A DNA stretch of 64,000 nucleotides from Siphonodentalium dalli (lineage: Eukaryota > Mollusca > Scaphopoda > Gadilida > Siphonodentaliidae), in contig CP136068.1 in assembly GCA_032622095.1 (NCBI GenBank), forward strand, positions 47,860,443 through 47,924,442. Reading direction: 5' to 3'. Below the pieces are notes generated by a model. The model was not told where the DNA came from. It worked only from the letters and a program-made list of their open reading frames with translations, and did not search any database. Position numbers and translations under genes: made by a program. The stretch's first letter is position 1; the number at the start of each line of letters is the position of its first letter. This document shows positions 36,060 through 47,292 of the stretch, piece after piece.

Positions 36060-37285
36060 TTTTATCTCTAAAGATAGTAATGACATGTGGACCACAAAAT
36101 AAGACAATGCAGAAAATAATTTCAATATTTATTAAAAACAAAACAAAACATAAATATTTATATATATAGTTCAGAGCATTTGTGCTTTTAGCAAATTGCA
36201 ATACAAGGTTTCTTACCAGGAATAAGTACATTAGCTTGCACAAAACAATGTCAATTTTGTGAAAATCGATGGATTCTAAAAGTTGAAAATTTGACCCAAT
36301 GCCAGGGAATCTCATCAGACTTCAAATGTCTTAAAAGGACACTAAAACTTATTTCATCCAAATTGATTATATAACCAAAATGGTTGTTGCAATCTGATTT
36401 GTCAATTTTTTAAAACAGCGATAAACTGAAATGGAGTGTCATTTGACCTCAGACGTCTTTAAAAAGCAAAACTGAGCAGTAAAGAGCGTTCCTTTAAACA
36501 TATGTAGCAAAATTGGACAAAAGTAAAACTAGTAATGCATGGTTAATATTTTGGATAGGTGCTGTGGGCATCAAATTATTTATAAATGGGCTACTAATCA
36601 GCATTAAAGAGCTTTATTATATTCTTAAAACATAGATGTAACTTTGTCAGGAGTTATATTTCAGCTGCTGTTCATCCCAGATACTTAATTTTTTAAATGA
36701 CTTGAAGGGTCGCAAATAACGCATTCTTAACATGAGCACTGATGCTACCCAGCTAAGGTTGTGCATAAAAAATTGCCCTAGGTCAAGTTTTTTTTGGTTG
36801 CTCATAATAGAGTGAATCTGTTTTACCAAGAATCAATAAATTTATGTATATATAGAAAAAATGGAAGAACTAAGTGCCATAACTCTGGTAGAAAAGATAT
36901 CTGACAATCCCTACTTTTGAACTCAAATGAGATATTGTTGTGAAAGATCCATATAACCAATATGAATGGAATTTGTTGAAGTTTGTTAATGTTATCATGC
37001 CAAAGGTCATATATAACATTACAAAACTGATATACTAAGGGCTATAATTCAGGTAAAATAAATCTTCAAACTCAATTGATATATTCATGTGAAAGGTCCG
37101 CATAAAAAATTACTGGTCTTTCACTGGGTCTCTACTTTATTCCAAAAAAATCACGTATTGGGACGTTTTTATCTATTTTAGAGATTTTTATTTGTTCAAA
37201 CATATTTATATATATTTAAAAAAAATCACTTTGTGGGCTTTGCAATACTAATGGGAGTGCATGAACTAATGGTTGTATTGTTTAT
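36060..37285. other. no gene seen
   Basis: AT-rich sequence upstream of the XDH/AO-like gene. Reading frames are short and show no recognisable motif. No repeat pair was noticed within it. Confidence 0.4.
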
Positions 37286-37289
37286 ATGC

Positions 37290-37647
37290 AGTTGTGGACT
37301 ACACAAGAGTCGATAAATAATTCCAAAGAACATAACATGTTCATGTTCAAAATATTGTTTTATAGCTTTAACCAATAATAAAAAATACGGAAAAACCCTT
37401 CAGACATGATATCAGTCTTCAACCCAGAGAACATTACGGGCATGGATTAGTATCCCTCGTCACAACTGGGTGGAGCCACTCTCCCGTATCATTCATTACG
37501 AGCATCGAGACACCAGGTGCGTGGCATCCGAAATAGTATTGTAGCCTCTTTCATACCATTTCAGTCGAGTAGAGTCACAACAGCCCACGCACCTCGCATA
37601 GCCATTAGCCAAAAAATTATTTATAATTTTGTGTAGTCCACTTGAGG
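37290..37647. mobile_element. foldback element with GTGGACTACACAA ends
   Basis: TTGTGGACTACACAAGAG...AATAATT at the left mirrors AATTATTTATAATTTTGTGT plus AGTCCACTT at the right. The interior includes a relatively GC-rich stretch (37430-37610) that I could not identify. Confidence 0.55.
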
Positions 37648-37894
37648 TATCGTTATATGCAGTGAAAGAATATATTAATCACCAAATTTGCCAAAATTGC
37701 CTTAGATAATGTTCGGCTTACAAGGAAACATACTTGGCATCACCATTTTTTGTATGGGTATCACGTAAATCCACAAAAGCAAAGAGTATAGACAATCATA
37801 ATTGAGAACGCTCTTGTGTACTGCTTTTTTAGCCAACAATTCCACATTATTTCATTATATTTAAAATGGATAAAAATAATACCCATATAGTTTG

Positions 37895-38024
37895 ACGAGA
37901 TACAAGGCTTATTTTCGCTCGAATGTATAATTCAGCAAATGGGGGAACTTCGCTAAAGCTCGGTTCCCATTTGGAATTTATTTACTGAATCATACTCGCG
38001 AAAATAAACGATGTATCTCGTCAA
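37895..38024. repeat. 130-bp imperfect hairpin
   Basis: TTGACGAGATACAAGGCTTA plus TTTTCGC at the left mirrors GCGAAAATAAACGATGTATC plus TCGTCAA at the right, with inner GGGGGAACTTCG / CGGTTCCC arms. Likely a small MITE. Confidence 0.6.
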
Positions 38025-38029
38025 CAGTA

Positions 38030-38400
38030 TTATGGATATTCTATATTTAACCACTCAATCAACTCATCGATGCGATGCCCGAGAGTGACAACAACTTTCC
38101 CCCCTTGTGTCGTCATTCTCTGGGGATCAATTCCACCAAGTACAGAATCGCAAACAAGTACTTGTAAGGGCAATTGAACATCATCACCATTATCAAAATG
38201 AAACTGTTTCCACATAAATGCGGCCGACCTAACCAGCAAGCGAGTCAGATTGTCAGTGATCATCTGACAGGTAGAGAAAACATTCAATACCATATTGGTC
38301 AATGACATGGTACCACACGTCATTCGGAATATGTAGCAATGACTGGCAGTCTAACAAAATGTGTTGTAATTCATGCCAGGAGCATTGATGATATAGGCTA
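38030..38400 (-). other. unidentified coding-like fragment
   Basis: A minus-strand frame ends LGHRIDELIEWLNIEYP and includes LTRLLVRSAAFMWKQFHF. An adjoining frame upstream reads WHELQHILLDCQSLLHI followed by PNDVWYHVIDQYGIE. The LQHxLLDC pattern is reminiscent of the post-RT tail of some LINEs, so this could be another retroelement remnant with a frameshift near 38265. That is a weak resemblance only. Confidence 0.25.
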
Positions 38401-39472
38401 GCTTGTGTGGGTATCGTGCTTTGCTTTCCCAGTATATACCAAAATCAACAAATAAAATCACAAATGTGGCATCAGATTTCTCCCCAGATGTACCGTTATG
38501 AAACTACTGATATGTGCCAATATTTGGTATAAAACAAAACAATGAGTATGAGGCTCTTGGGTTTGGGAGAAATAAAATCCATTATGACCTGGGATGTGGG
38601 CATAGAAAAATCTTATCTTCGGGGCCAGCTATTGGGTCCGAACAATCGGTCGAAATATCTTGTCCCTCGGGTGAGATCTTTCCATCCCCACGCCCCAGGT
38701 CATGATGGATAATATTATTCTGGTCTCAACTTAACTTCAGCTGAACACGCACGGCGCCCATAATTTTTTGCATTCAGAATTTGTATTTCTGTTAAAGTTA
38801 CAAAGAGCATAATTATATAGTTAATGAAAATGTCCCTGGATTCTAATCACATGTTCACGGCATGCATGTGTTATCAACTGCTACAGATGACCAATCAGCC
38901 ATGACATGAGGATACACCTGTTGTGTCTTGTCAATACATACGAACGAACAAGTTTTCCATGTGTACATCACCTCCATACACATGTGTATAATCAGTTCTA
39001 ATTAAAATTAGGCTCTAGAATAAGTTACACATAACAGAGTCTTAATGAATATAACTATCAGTCAAATAGCCATCGCTATAAATAGCTTCTGCATACAATT
39101 CCTGCTGTATAACATCAACTCGCAGTGTTACGATGGACAGAATGCTAACTCCTGTCACTTTCATTTTGGCGATAAGAAAAACGGGTGCTTACTGTTGCAA
39201 TTCTTGGAAATGCTTAATTCTATTCTCCTTGATGGGTATTATTGATCAATTATGGACTCTTCAAGTATACACACATTAGACTGATTGGTGTTAAATTAGT
39301 TGTTGTAATCACCAAATTTGTGAACACTGTGAAAATAGCAATGTGACTAGATACATGTATGACATAATGACAGGAAACTTATTATGCTATTTTAGCTATG
39401 TGTCGAAAAACTCTGGATTCGATGAAAATCGTCAATTGACTGATTGGCTTCATCACTTTACTGTTAAATGTT

Positions 39473-39661
39473 GTAATAAATTCAAAAAGGCGAGGATGAT
39501 CCTCCAGGGAGGTAATCTCAATCACTTGAATATCCTAATTGTTAGGATATTCAAGTGATTGAGATTACCTCCCTGGAGGATCATCCTGACCATTTTTAGG
39601 ATATTCAAGTGATTGAGATTACCTCCCTGGAGGATCATCCTCGCCTTTTTGAATTTATTAC
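39473..39661. repeat. 189-bp near-perfect palindrome with an inserted third arm copy
   Basis: The arm from 39473 (GTAATAAATTCAAAAAGGCG...) to about 39538 is exactly mirrored twice on the right. The first mirror is immediate (39541-39588); the second (39599-39661) comes after the spacer GACCATTTTT and extends further outward. The shared core includes GAGATTACCTCCCTGGAGGA. No target duplication or coding role is seen. Confidence 0.9.
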
Positions 39662-40923
39662 CTCATTACTCAATCACATTAAATATGACCACGAGCATTT
39701 CTCTCACCAGTGTCACACCGTTGACATCAACTTCCCCACACCCAACGTGCCCCTCACTATAGTAATCCATGTTGACAACTTACAAAGGGGAACTAAATGC
39801 ACACGCACAAATCTGGAACACTAAACCTCAGCACAGCACCTCAGCTCGCAAACAAAGAGAGAGATAGCGCAGATCCTCATTCTCCGCGCACCCTACCACC
39901 AGTAGGCACTAACAAGAAGGACTTTAATTAGTCGCCTCCAATTTATGTTAAATGTTGTGCTTGTCTGATGCTGATGTAAAGATTATTGGTGGTAATGGAA
40001 TTCCAAGATATTTTCCTTAGACTCTTTAATGCATACCGGTAGCTTGTTCAATTTATATAATTATATAATACACACGCTTCACACATCTCAATGATATAGT
40101 GAAATTAATACACAAAATAATAGAAAAAAATCTTCAAGGTGACATGCAGCAGTTTTTAGAGTGATCTGAGCCCCACATATTAATGTTCCATGATTCCAAA
40201 AAGTGGAAACCCGAAGGTTGTGTTTGTGTAACAACCACACTTTTCAGTTAGATGAGAATCCATCCTATATTTTATGAGTTCAAGGAATACTATTTCACAA
40301 GCGGCATATTCACGTCGCACAATAGGCCTATAACACATAGGGGATAGCCCCAAAATTGTCTATCAGATTTTTTAAATAATTTTGAGACAGGCGGTGAACT
40401 CTTCTTTTACTGGTCAAATCCTATCATTGGCTCTGTATCCAATTATAAGATACACTTTGTAAAAGAATAAATACATGTATCACTTGACTTATCATCTTGC
40501 TGAAATATGATATGTGTTGGGAGAAATAAACAGCGATTGCTTTAACCTCAATTAGTGATGTCACAAAAATTTGGGGAGATAGGTAATGAAGTTTTCGGTC
40601 AAAATGCAAAACCTATCTCAAAACATTGACATGTTACGCTGCACATCAGCAGATAAGCGCATTTATAAAATAGCACGATTGCAGGATATGTTGGCTGACC
40701 AAATGGGCAACCAATTAAATTCATTATTTTGGCAAATGATGAAACCAGTTGCATATGTCACCTTTAACAGTAGATTCAAGATCCAAACATTTTCAACGTA
40801 TTATTCAGGTTTCTAAATGTATGCATTCAATATGTGATTACATGGTAATTTCAATTATAATGTCTAAGAACGTTTCATAATTTTATAGCGAACTGCTTGG
40901 TTCAGTAAAACGTTTTTAGTTTA

Positions 40924-41060
40924 GTTGTGGTGGATTGATGGTAACATGGTGTGACATTGACGACTTCGGGTTTATGTTCAACCAATTCGCAAAGCAATGA
41001 GGTTGAACATACACTAGAAGCGGTCAATGTCATGCCATGTTACCGCCAATCCACCACAAT
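40924..41060. repeat. imperfect hairpin of about 60-bp arms
   Basis: GTTGTGGTGGATTGATGGTA, then ACATGGTGTGACATTGACG and TATGTTCAACC, is mirrored by GGTTGAACATA, CGGTCAATGTCATGCCATGT and TACCGCCAATCCACCAC. Confidence 0.7.
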
Positions 41061-41214
41061 AGCGTATATGTTCTACCAACAGTCCTGGTCATTCACATTA
41101 ATTTGGCACTTATTCCGAAGAATGATCAGCAGAAAATGTCAAAATCTCCTATACCTCTCTCCAACATAAATGACGTCATGAAAAGGCCATCGAGAGACGA
41201 TGGAACGGTCTTGG

Positions 41215-41787
41215 TTTCCGTTATGTTGATGCTCCAGATGTAAACATAGAATATGTTGCGCAACTCTTTGATCAAAGATACGGTTTCTTACTGGGAGCGG
41301 AACATTGAATGATTTTTAACCTGGTCACCATGTTAAGAGAATTTCCTGCAGTACATACACATGTACATAAGTGAAAACTGTGCGTACGATGCTGAACCTT
41401 AATCCTTAGTACGAACACCAAACTACACTGACTCAAGCTCAGAATCATTTAGGTGTTTGTTGTGTTGAACTTCTTCTCTGTACTTCCAATGTAGTTCCAA
41501 ACATGTTTCCGTTATGTTGATGGCTCCAGATGTAAACATGGGATATGTTGCGCGACTTTCTTACCAACCAAAGATGTGGTTTCTTACTGGAAGCGGAACA
41601 TTGTATGACTTTCATCCTAGTCACCATGTTAGAGAATTTCCTGCTATACATACACATTTACATGGATGCAACCTGTGGGTATGATGTTGAGCCTTTAATT
41701 CTTAGTATGAACATCGAATTACACTACCCGAAGCTCAGAGATCGGGATAATATTCTTCTCTGTAGTTCCAATGTAGTTCCAAACATG
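41215..41787 (+). repeat. 291-bp tandem duplication
   Basis: Copy A (41215-41505) and copy B (41506-41787) both begin TTTCCGTTATGTTGATG and end TTCCAATGTAGTTCCAAACA plus TG. Divergence is considerable, roughly 15-20% by eye, so the duplication is old. Confidence 0.8.
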
Positions 41788-42471
41788 TTCCTACCTGCAA
41801 ATAAGGGCCAAACGAGATGATGTACATGTACATTAATAAAAGTGTTAATGTAGCTCAGCTTGGACATGAGATATAATTCTCACAGAACATCATGGAATGA
41901 TGAAGGTGGAAATTTCCAGTGATGGATTGAAGCGTATACCTTCTGTTAAGCAGATTCATATATCACACATTGTTCTAGGCCTTTGCCGACCCATTACAAC
42001 ATGATTGGGTGCCCAAAATTGGTTATAACCAAACCGTAATATTCAGAATTTGTCATGTTTTTGTACATTAATTATATTTCGGAAAATGCTCAAAGATCTA
42101 ATTAAATCTAAAACAGCATTGGACGTAACAATAATCAGTGCCATTGTAGCTACATGTACATATAACATTAAATACTAGCAGAGCATTATTTTTGTAAATA
42201 TCTGGTGGAATTTCTGAAGATATTTTTGGCATGCCTGCATTATTGATTGGAGTACCTGTACACAAAAAAAACCGATGTGGCTCTATGTCAGGGTTAATGG
42301 AAGAGCTACTGGACATTCGTAAACTAGATGTCAAGATGGTCAAGGACATAACCCGGGACCATTTAGTTTATGAATGTCCGGTAGCCTACGGTAGCGAGTC
42401 CAATAAGTTATAACCGACTTAAACAGTTTTATAATATGCAAGGAGAAAGTACATTGATCCAATACATGCAT

Positions 42472-42966
42472 AAATTTCAGGCACGTATGGCATTTATTCC
42501 CTTTCGATCATTTTTTGTACCCACCCACCCCCACCGCCAAATTTGTTTCCATTTTCGGCAGTTTTTTCCAACCATTTTTTGACACCCACCCCCTTTTAAC
42601 ACTAAAACAGAGATTTGCAGGGGGAAATTCACTGTAAACAGCTGTATATGAATTTCTGTGCATACTATTTATCATGGATGTTAACATGGACATGTAAATA
42701 GGAATGAGTCATTTTTAGGTTATTCGGCCAAAAAAACATGGCTGCCAGCGGCCATCTTGGATTTCAAAATTTGCAACAAAATACAACACGATAACTGCCT
42801 GCAGTCAGTTTACAGTTAGAATTACATTATTTCTCTCATTCAAAGTGGTTGTGAAGCCCAACTCATTGCCAAAACACTAAAAAACAAGCAGGAATTTTGT
42901 TTTTAGTTGCGGAAAAAATTGCTTGTTGGTGGCTTTGACCACCCACCCACCCTGGCATACTTGTCT
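42472..42966 (-). mobile_element. second copy of the 545-bp MITE (inverted, ends truncated)
   Basis: It closely matches 14775-15270 in reverse orientation, including GGCACGTATGGCATTTATTC, GACATGGACATGTAAATA's neighbourhood, CATCTTGGATTTCAAAATTT and TTGCTTGTTGGTGGCTTTGA. The G-rich outer ends are absent. Confidence 0.8.
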
Positions 42967-43569
42967 GAAAAAAAAATTCATGTATTATCTTGTATTGGCG
43001 GGGGAGACTCTTATATACGAGAATGCATTGGCACAGGATTTTTCCAACTCAATATCATCAAATGATAGACCCCCCCCTTTACCCTAGATGGGAAGATTCA
43101 ACAGATCTATCATGTTTGTTGCATAAATTTGCTCCATTGATAGTAGACCTTGTCTGTGCAAGAATTTGCTGATGATAATGGGATTTGACATGAAAGTCAT
43201 CTGATACTCAGTATTATCTGGAGAACATTAAAGGCAAGAGCGGCGTTCGTTGCAGGAATATTTATATTTGTTCAAATCGCCATCAACGGAAGGAACACCA
43301 AAATACATACAGTTCCGCTCATATGCCAAACATAATCAGAGCGTAAATATAACATTGTCGTCAAGACGTACGATGGTGTACAAAAACAAGAACCTGCTTG
43401 TGTTACAGCAGTTGTGCTTCTGTTTACACAACACAACGTAATTTATTGGTTAATCATACAAACGCTCTTTATTATTTCCATATCGGGAAAAGAGTAACAA
43501 ATAACGCTCTTTATGTTTACCATATCCGGATCTAAACAAAAGTCAGAAAACGTAACTTTTTTTGCTTCT

Positions 43570-43745
43570 GTTTACATAACAAGGGGAAAACATCTACAAT
43601 AGCATACTGTTTTTGCCATATTTCTGATTGGGATAAGAACAAAGTCTGTCTATATTTTACTATTATTTTTGTTTATGGTGGTTTTTGACCGAGGTGAAAA
43701 TTTAAACAGCAAACCCACCTCCAAGGCCGCCCATATCTTCAACTC
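43570..43745 (+). repeat. dispersed repeat (TGTTTACATAACA family), copy 3
   Basis: TGTTTACATAACAAGGG, GCCATATTTCTGATTGGG, TTTTGTTTATGGTGG and AACAGCAAACCCACCTCC match the other two copies. The segment just before it holds two AACGCTCTTTAT words, which also occur at 29576. Confidence 0.65.
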
Positions 43746-43759
43746 TTTCTATACCGATA

Positions 43760-44816
43760 CTTATGAATTTTCCCTAAGTTATGAAAGTATACATTGGAAT
43801 TTCCTGTTATTAATCTGGAGGTGTGTTCATGAAAAAATAAGCACATAATAACAGATAATACCGGTACAAAAGAGTTATTTAATTGAAGGACATGTTCACA
43901 TAATAACGTGTAAGTTCCAATTAACCAAATGTTGTTTGTTGAACTTATTACCTGTATATTTTCTAATGGAACTACTCGTCAATGAGGATTTAGAATAAAA
44001 AGAGTTAAAGCTAGTGATAGTGTGCCTGTCCCAATTGTAAAGCATGATAATTAATACTTACTGGATTAAAACTCAAAAATGAATCTCCATAATCTTTTAC
44101 CAATGGTCTGACCAACATTTAATGCATACGCTTCAAGTTAGGGAGAGTGAATTGGTAGTATGAATAAAGCACATGTGTCCGTTCTCCTGGAAATAACAAA
44201 TGTCAAAATATTTCACTCTCATCAAAATGTCCCCTTCAATTCGACACCATATAATTACTACTCTATGAATTTAATATACAATTCACTTTTTTTACTATTT
44301 CCCACTATAAATTCAAAATACTCATTCCCAATTGGATGAGGGCATGAGTTTGCCATCTTGACACAATTTCAAGTCATATAATTTGATTGCTGACTGTTTA
44401 GAGGTAAGCATGTACCATTTTGCACCCACCTCAACTATGTGGGTTCGTTTACCACGCCCTGTAATCGCATATGGATGTGACTGGAGTTGGAAAACATAGT
44501 TAACACCACTGAAAAACGATAAACCTCGTATTTTTAGAATCAAAAGCTACTTTTGACATCAGTTTACTGGATATTGATGTAGTCATGATTGGGGTGTAAA
44601 TTCAATATATTTCAACAAGGTCAAACAAGGGCCGCAACTGAGAAAAATGAATGCACAACTCCAGTTGTTTACGGGAATCCCTTAATATCCCCAATATGTG
44701 CTATCACCATGCAGAGGGACAAAAACTCTTATTGTTAGCGCCTGATTTACAAGGTGATATGTTCATACAGACAGTCTGGTAGATGAATGACAGCCCTTGA
44801 CTGCATGTATTATTAT
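43760..44816. other. no gene seen
   Basis: AT-rich stretch immediately left of the LTR element. No frame, RNA or repeat could be supported. Confidence 0.4.
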
Positions 44817-44820
44817 ATGC

Positions 44821-45610
44821 TGTGCCAATACGGGTACATATAACTCTTAAGGCTATCAGAACGGCTTGATTATTTATTTACAACAAAGTCAATAATGTTC
44901 AATCATCGGCATCTGGGTTTCTCTTCCTGTCGTCTGCTTGGTTTAGGGTCTTCTTCCGTCTTCATAGGTTGACTGTGTCTGCTTGTCTTCTACTCGGTTG
45001 AGTTCCGGTTGAGTTTATCTTCCTGTCGTCTGCTCTTCTTCTTCCGTCGGCGCATCAGTGGGACGTTGTTAGAACCACAAGAGTCATAATGTTACCTTGT
45101 GGTTACGTCCATACTTTCGGCTGCTTTGTCCTAGCGTCCGAGAATGCTTGATACTCGCCGTGTGGTCAGATAGAACTGGTTATCGGTGTCGGCTTTCTTC
45201 TTACTAAATACACAGAGGGCGTTAATGACGGCCCGGTGCATCTTCACGGCGCATCGGTTCCAGGCGTACCTAGGGTAATCGGGCGATCGTCATCTCCCTA
45301 TGGGTCCTATAGACTCTCCTCCTTATCCATCACGCTGCGTTAGGTTTCGGTAGCTTTTCTAGGCGAGACATCTGGTCTCGCTAATCATCAAGATCGTTCT
45401 GTTTACTCCCCAAATCATTTCCCTATGTATGTGTCGGGGATTGATTATTTCATGGACGTCCGCTAATTCGTTTTGGTGCCCAGTATCTTGCGATCTAGAT
45501 GTGGTCAACAGCGGCGCTGATATGTGTGGTAATCGAGCGCCCCTCTGACTTAAAGATTGCCTGTCTTCTTCCCGGGTTGAAAGTTATGTCCCTGGGGTTG
45601 TCTTGGCACA
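44821..45610 (-). repeat. 3' LTR
   Basis: 790 bp, downstream LTR in element orientation, same termini as the 5' copy. It is preceded (in element sense) by a purine-rich tract and followed by the ATGC target duplication. Confidence 0.95.
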
Positions 45611-45629
45611 TTACTCCTTCACTTTTTCG
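45611..45629 (-). other. polypurine tract
   Basis: Immediately upstream of the 3' LTR the minus strand reads CGAAAAAGTGAAGGAGTAA, a purine-dominated stretch in the position of the plus-strand primer. Confidence 0.75.
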
Positions 45630-45631
45630 AT

Positions 45632-46222
45632 TTAAACTTGATCTTGAAATCGCAAGTCCAATTCGTCGCTGCGCAGCAGGTCGATGATTCGTCGAAGTGT
45701 TTCGCAACAGCGGCATCGGTGAATGATAGGCCTCCGTTGTTCGTATGTCCGTCGGTGTCGTTGGTACGGCTGCTGTCGTGCTCTAGCGTAGGTTCGCTGG
45801 CGAGTCTGGATCGGCTGTCGGTGTTCGTCCGTGAAGTAGTACCAATCGGGGTCGATGTCGATGAGTGCATCTTCAGTTTCTCTGGGCGGGCTGTAAGGCG
45901 GGGGAGGTGACTACATTGCGTAATATCGTCTATGCTCGTTGTAAGGCTGTACCCATGGCTGGTTGTAGGATGTGGGTGACTGCATGCGCGGCATCATGTC
46001 GAGGTAGCTTTCATGCGGCCGCCCGCTGGTGGATGGTCGTGCATCTGAATTGGGTGTCATATTGTCATCATCGGATGTCGAGGTATTTTCGTCCTCAATG
46101 TCCGAGTATGGGGGTAGGTTCTGACAACTGGTCGACCCTTGTTCCACCGCCATGGTCAGCCTGTAATACTCAAACGGATATTTGTGTGAGGTTTGAGAAC
46201 AAATGACACAGTCAGTATACAC
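45632..46222 (-). CDS. third ORF upstream of 3' LTR, split by an in-frame TAG
   Basis: One frame is open from 46222 to the polypurine tract except for a single TAG at 45911-45913. The likely ATG is at 46153, just after a possible splice acceptor (TATTACAG). The first part is acidic and serine-rich. After the TAG the frame continues for about 92 codons with a PPPPY motif, then an arginine/tyrosine-rich stretch containing a CRCC motif, and ends at TAA 45632-45634. No family is recognised. The persistence of the frame through the TAG suggests either readthrough or a recent nonsense mutation. Confidence 0.45.
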
Positions 46223-46595
46223 AATGGTTAATTTTCCAATTTATCGGTATCGCTTGATGGTCGTCAGATCGGTCCAATACGAAAATGGAATTTACAACTA
46301 ATTATATAGATGGATTGGTTGACGAACAGTTAAACACAAGATAAGTCGGGGTGATTGATTTCAATCATCAAAACGTATGACTGAATGTCGGGATTTATAG
46401 TCCCTATTCAACGCTTGCTATAATCATTCTGATGATTATACAACTATAATACCCTGGACATCGTTATGCAACAATTAATATTTGAAATATATGAAATGCA
46501 TAAATGTCTATATACATGCAAATGATTCTGATATCCGCGCAACAATAATTATGGAGGAAATTCGGAATACATTAATATACGATACATAATTAATA

Positions 46596-46898
46596 CTAAT
46601 CCAAATCCGCCACAGATGTGGTCAGCCTCTGACGGCTATAATTGGATATACATGTAGGCGTTCCTGAGTGTTGTCCCGGAATAGCGCAGACGGCTTTGGT
46701 GCATCCGTCTCCATTGTTTTTGAACACGGCATTCGGGATATCCTCAGGTCGCTGGTCCAACTGCTTATTATACATAATGGCTAACCTTGGTAAATGTCGT
46801 TTAACAAATTTCCACCAGAATCGGTGGGTCAAGATAATGAAAATTACAACTGTAACTACGTTACTAGGGCAAAATACAACCCTGGCCATCTCTACCAT
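46596..46898 (-). CDS. small membrane-type ORF between pol and 3' LTR
   Basis: 100 codons from an ATG. A hydrophobic stretch (about residues 5-24, VVFCPSNVVTVVIFIILTH) is followed at once by basic residues (RFWWKFVKRH), as in a signal-anchor or transmembrane segment. The remainder has four cysteines. I recognise no family. Its position matches where some gypsy elements carry a third ORF, but nothing here identifies an envelope protein. Confidence 0.45.
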   Translation of the reverse strand: MVEMARVVFCPSNVVTVVIFIILTHRFWWKFVKRHLPRLAIMYNKQLDQRPEDIPNAVFKNNGDGCTKAVCAIPGQHSGTPTCISNYSRQRLTTSVADLD

Positions 46899-47292
46899 TC
46901 ATTGGGGTAATACTTTTTCGTTCACTAAGTCAGTCGTGAGCATATTTTCGATCGTGTTTATTTGAGCGGGGTGCGCTCAAACGTAGTAACCCTAAGGGTG
47001 GCGGCGTGCACGTCGGCGCGGTGCTCGTTATCTCTCGGCGCGTGATTGTAAAGTCCAAAGCTTTATTTATTAAATCGCCATGCGCACGTGCCGGGTTTCA
47101 TGGGGCGCGCGACCTGTCATTGATCCGAACATGACTATTTATTCGCGATTCGGTCTGGGGCGTTGGGCTAACTATTTTCAACATTTACGAAGCCAGGTTA
47201 GACTCATCAGTCATCAATAAGACAGTTAAAAGTGGGGTCTCATTCATTCCGAAATGAAATCCAGGTAAATAGTTCGGGCGTTTCATTATTAT

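Noticed and set aside
37430-37610. GC-richer segment inside a foldback element, considered as an RNA gene
   Set aside because: No A/B box pair, cloverleaf or rRNA-like sequence could be recognised.
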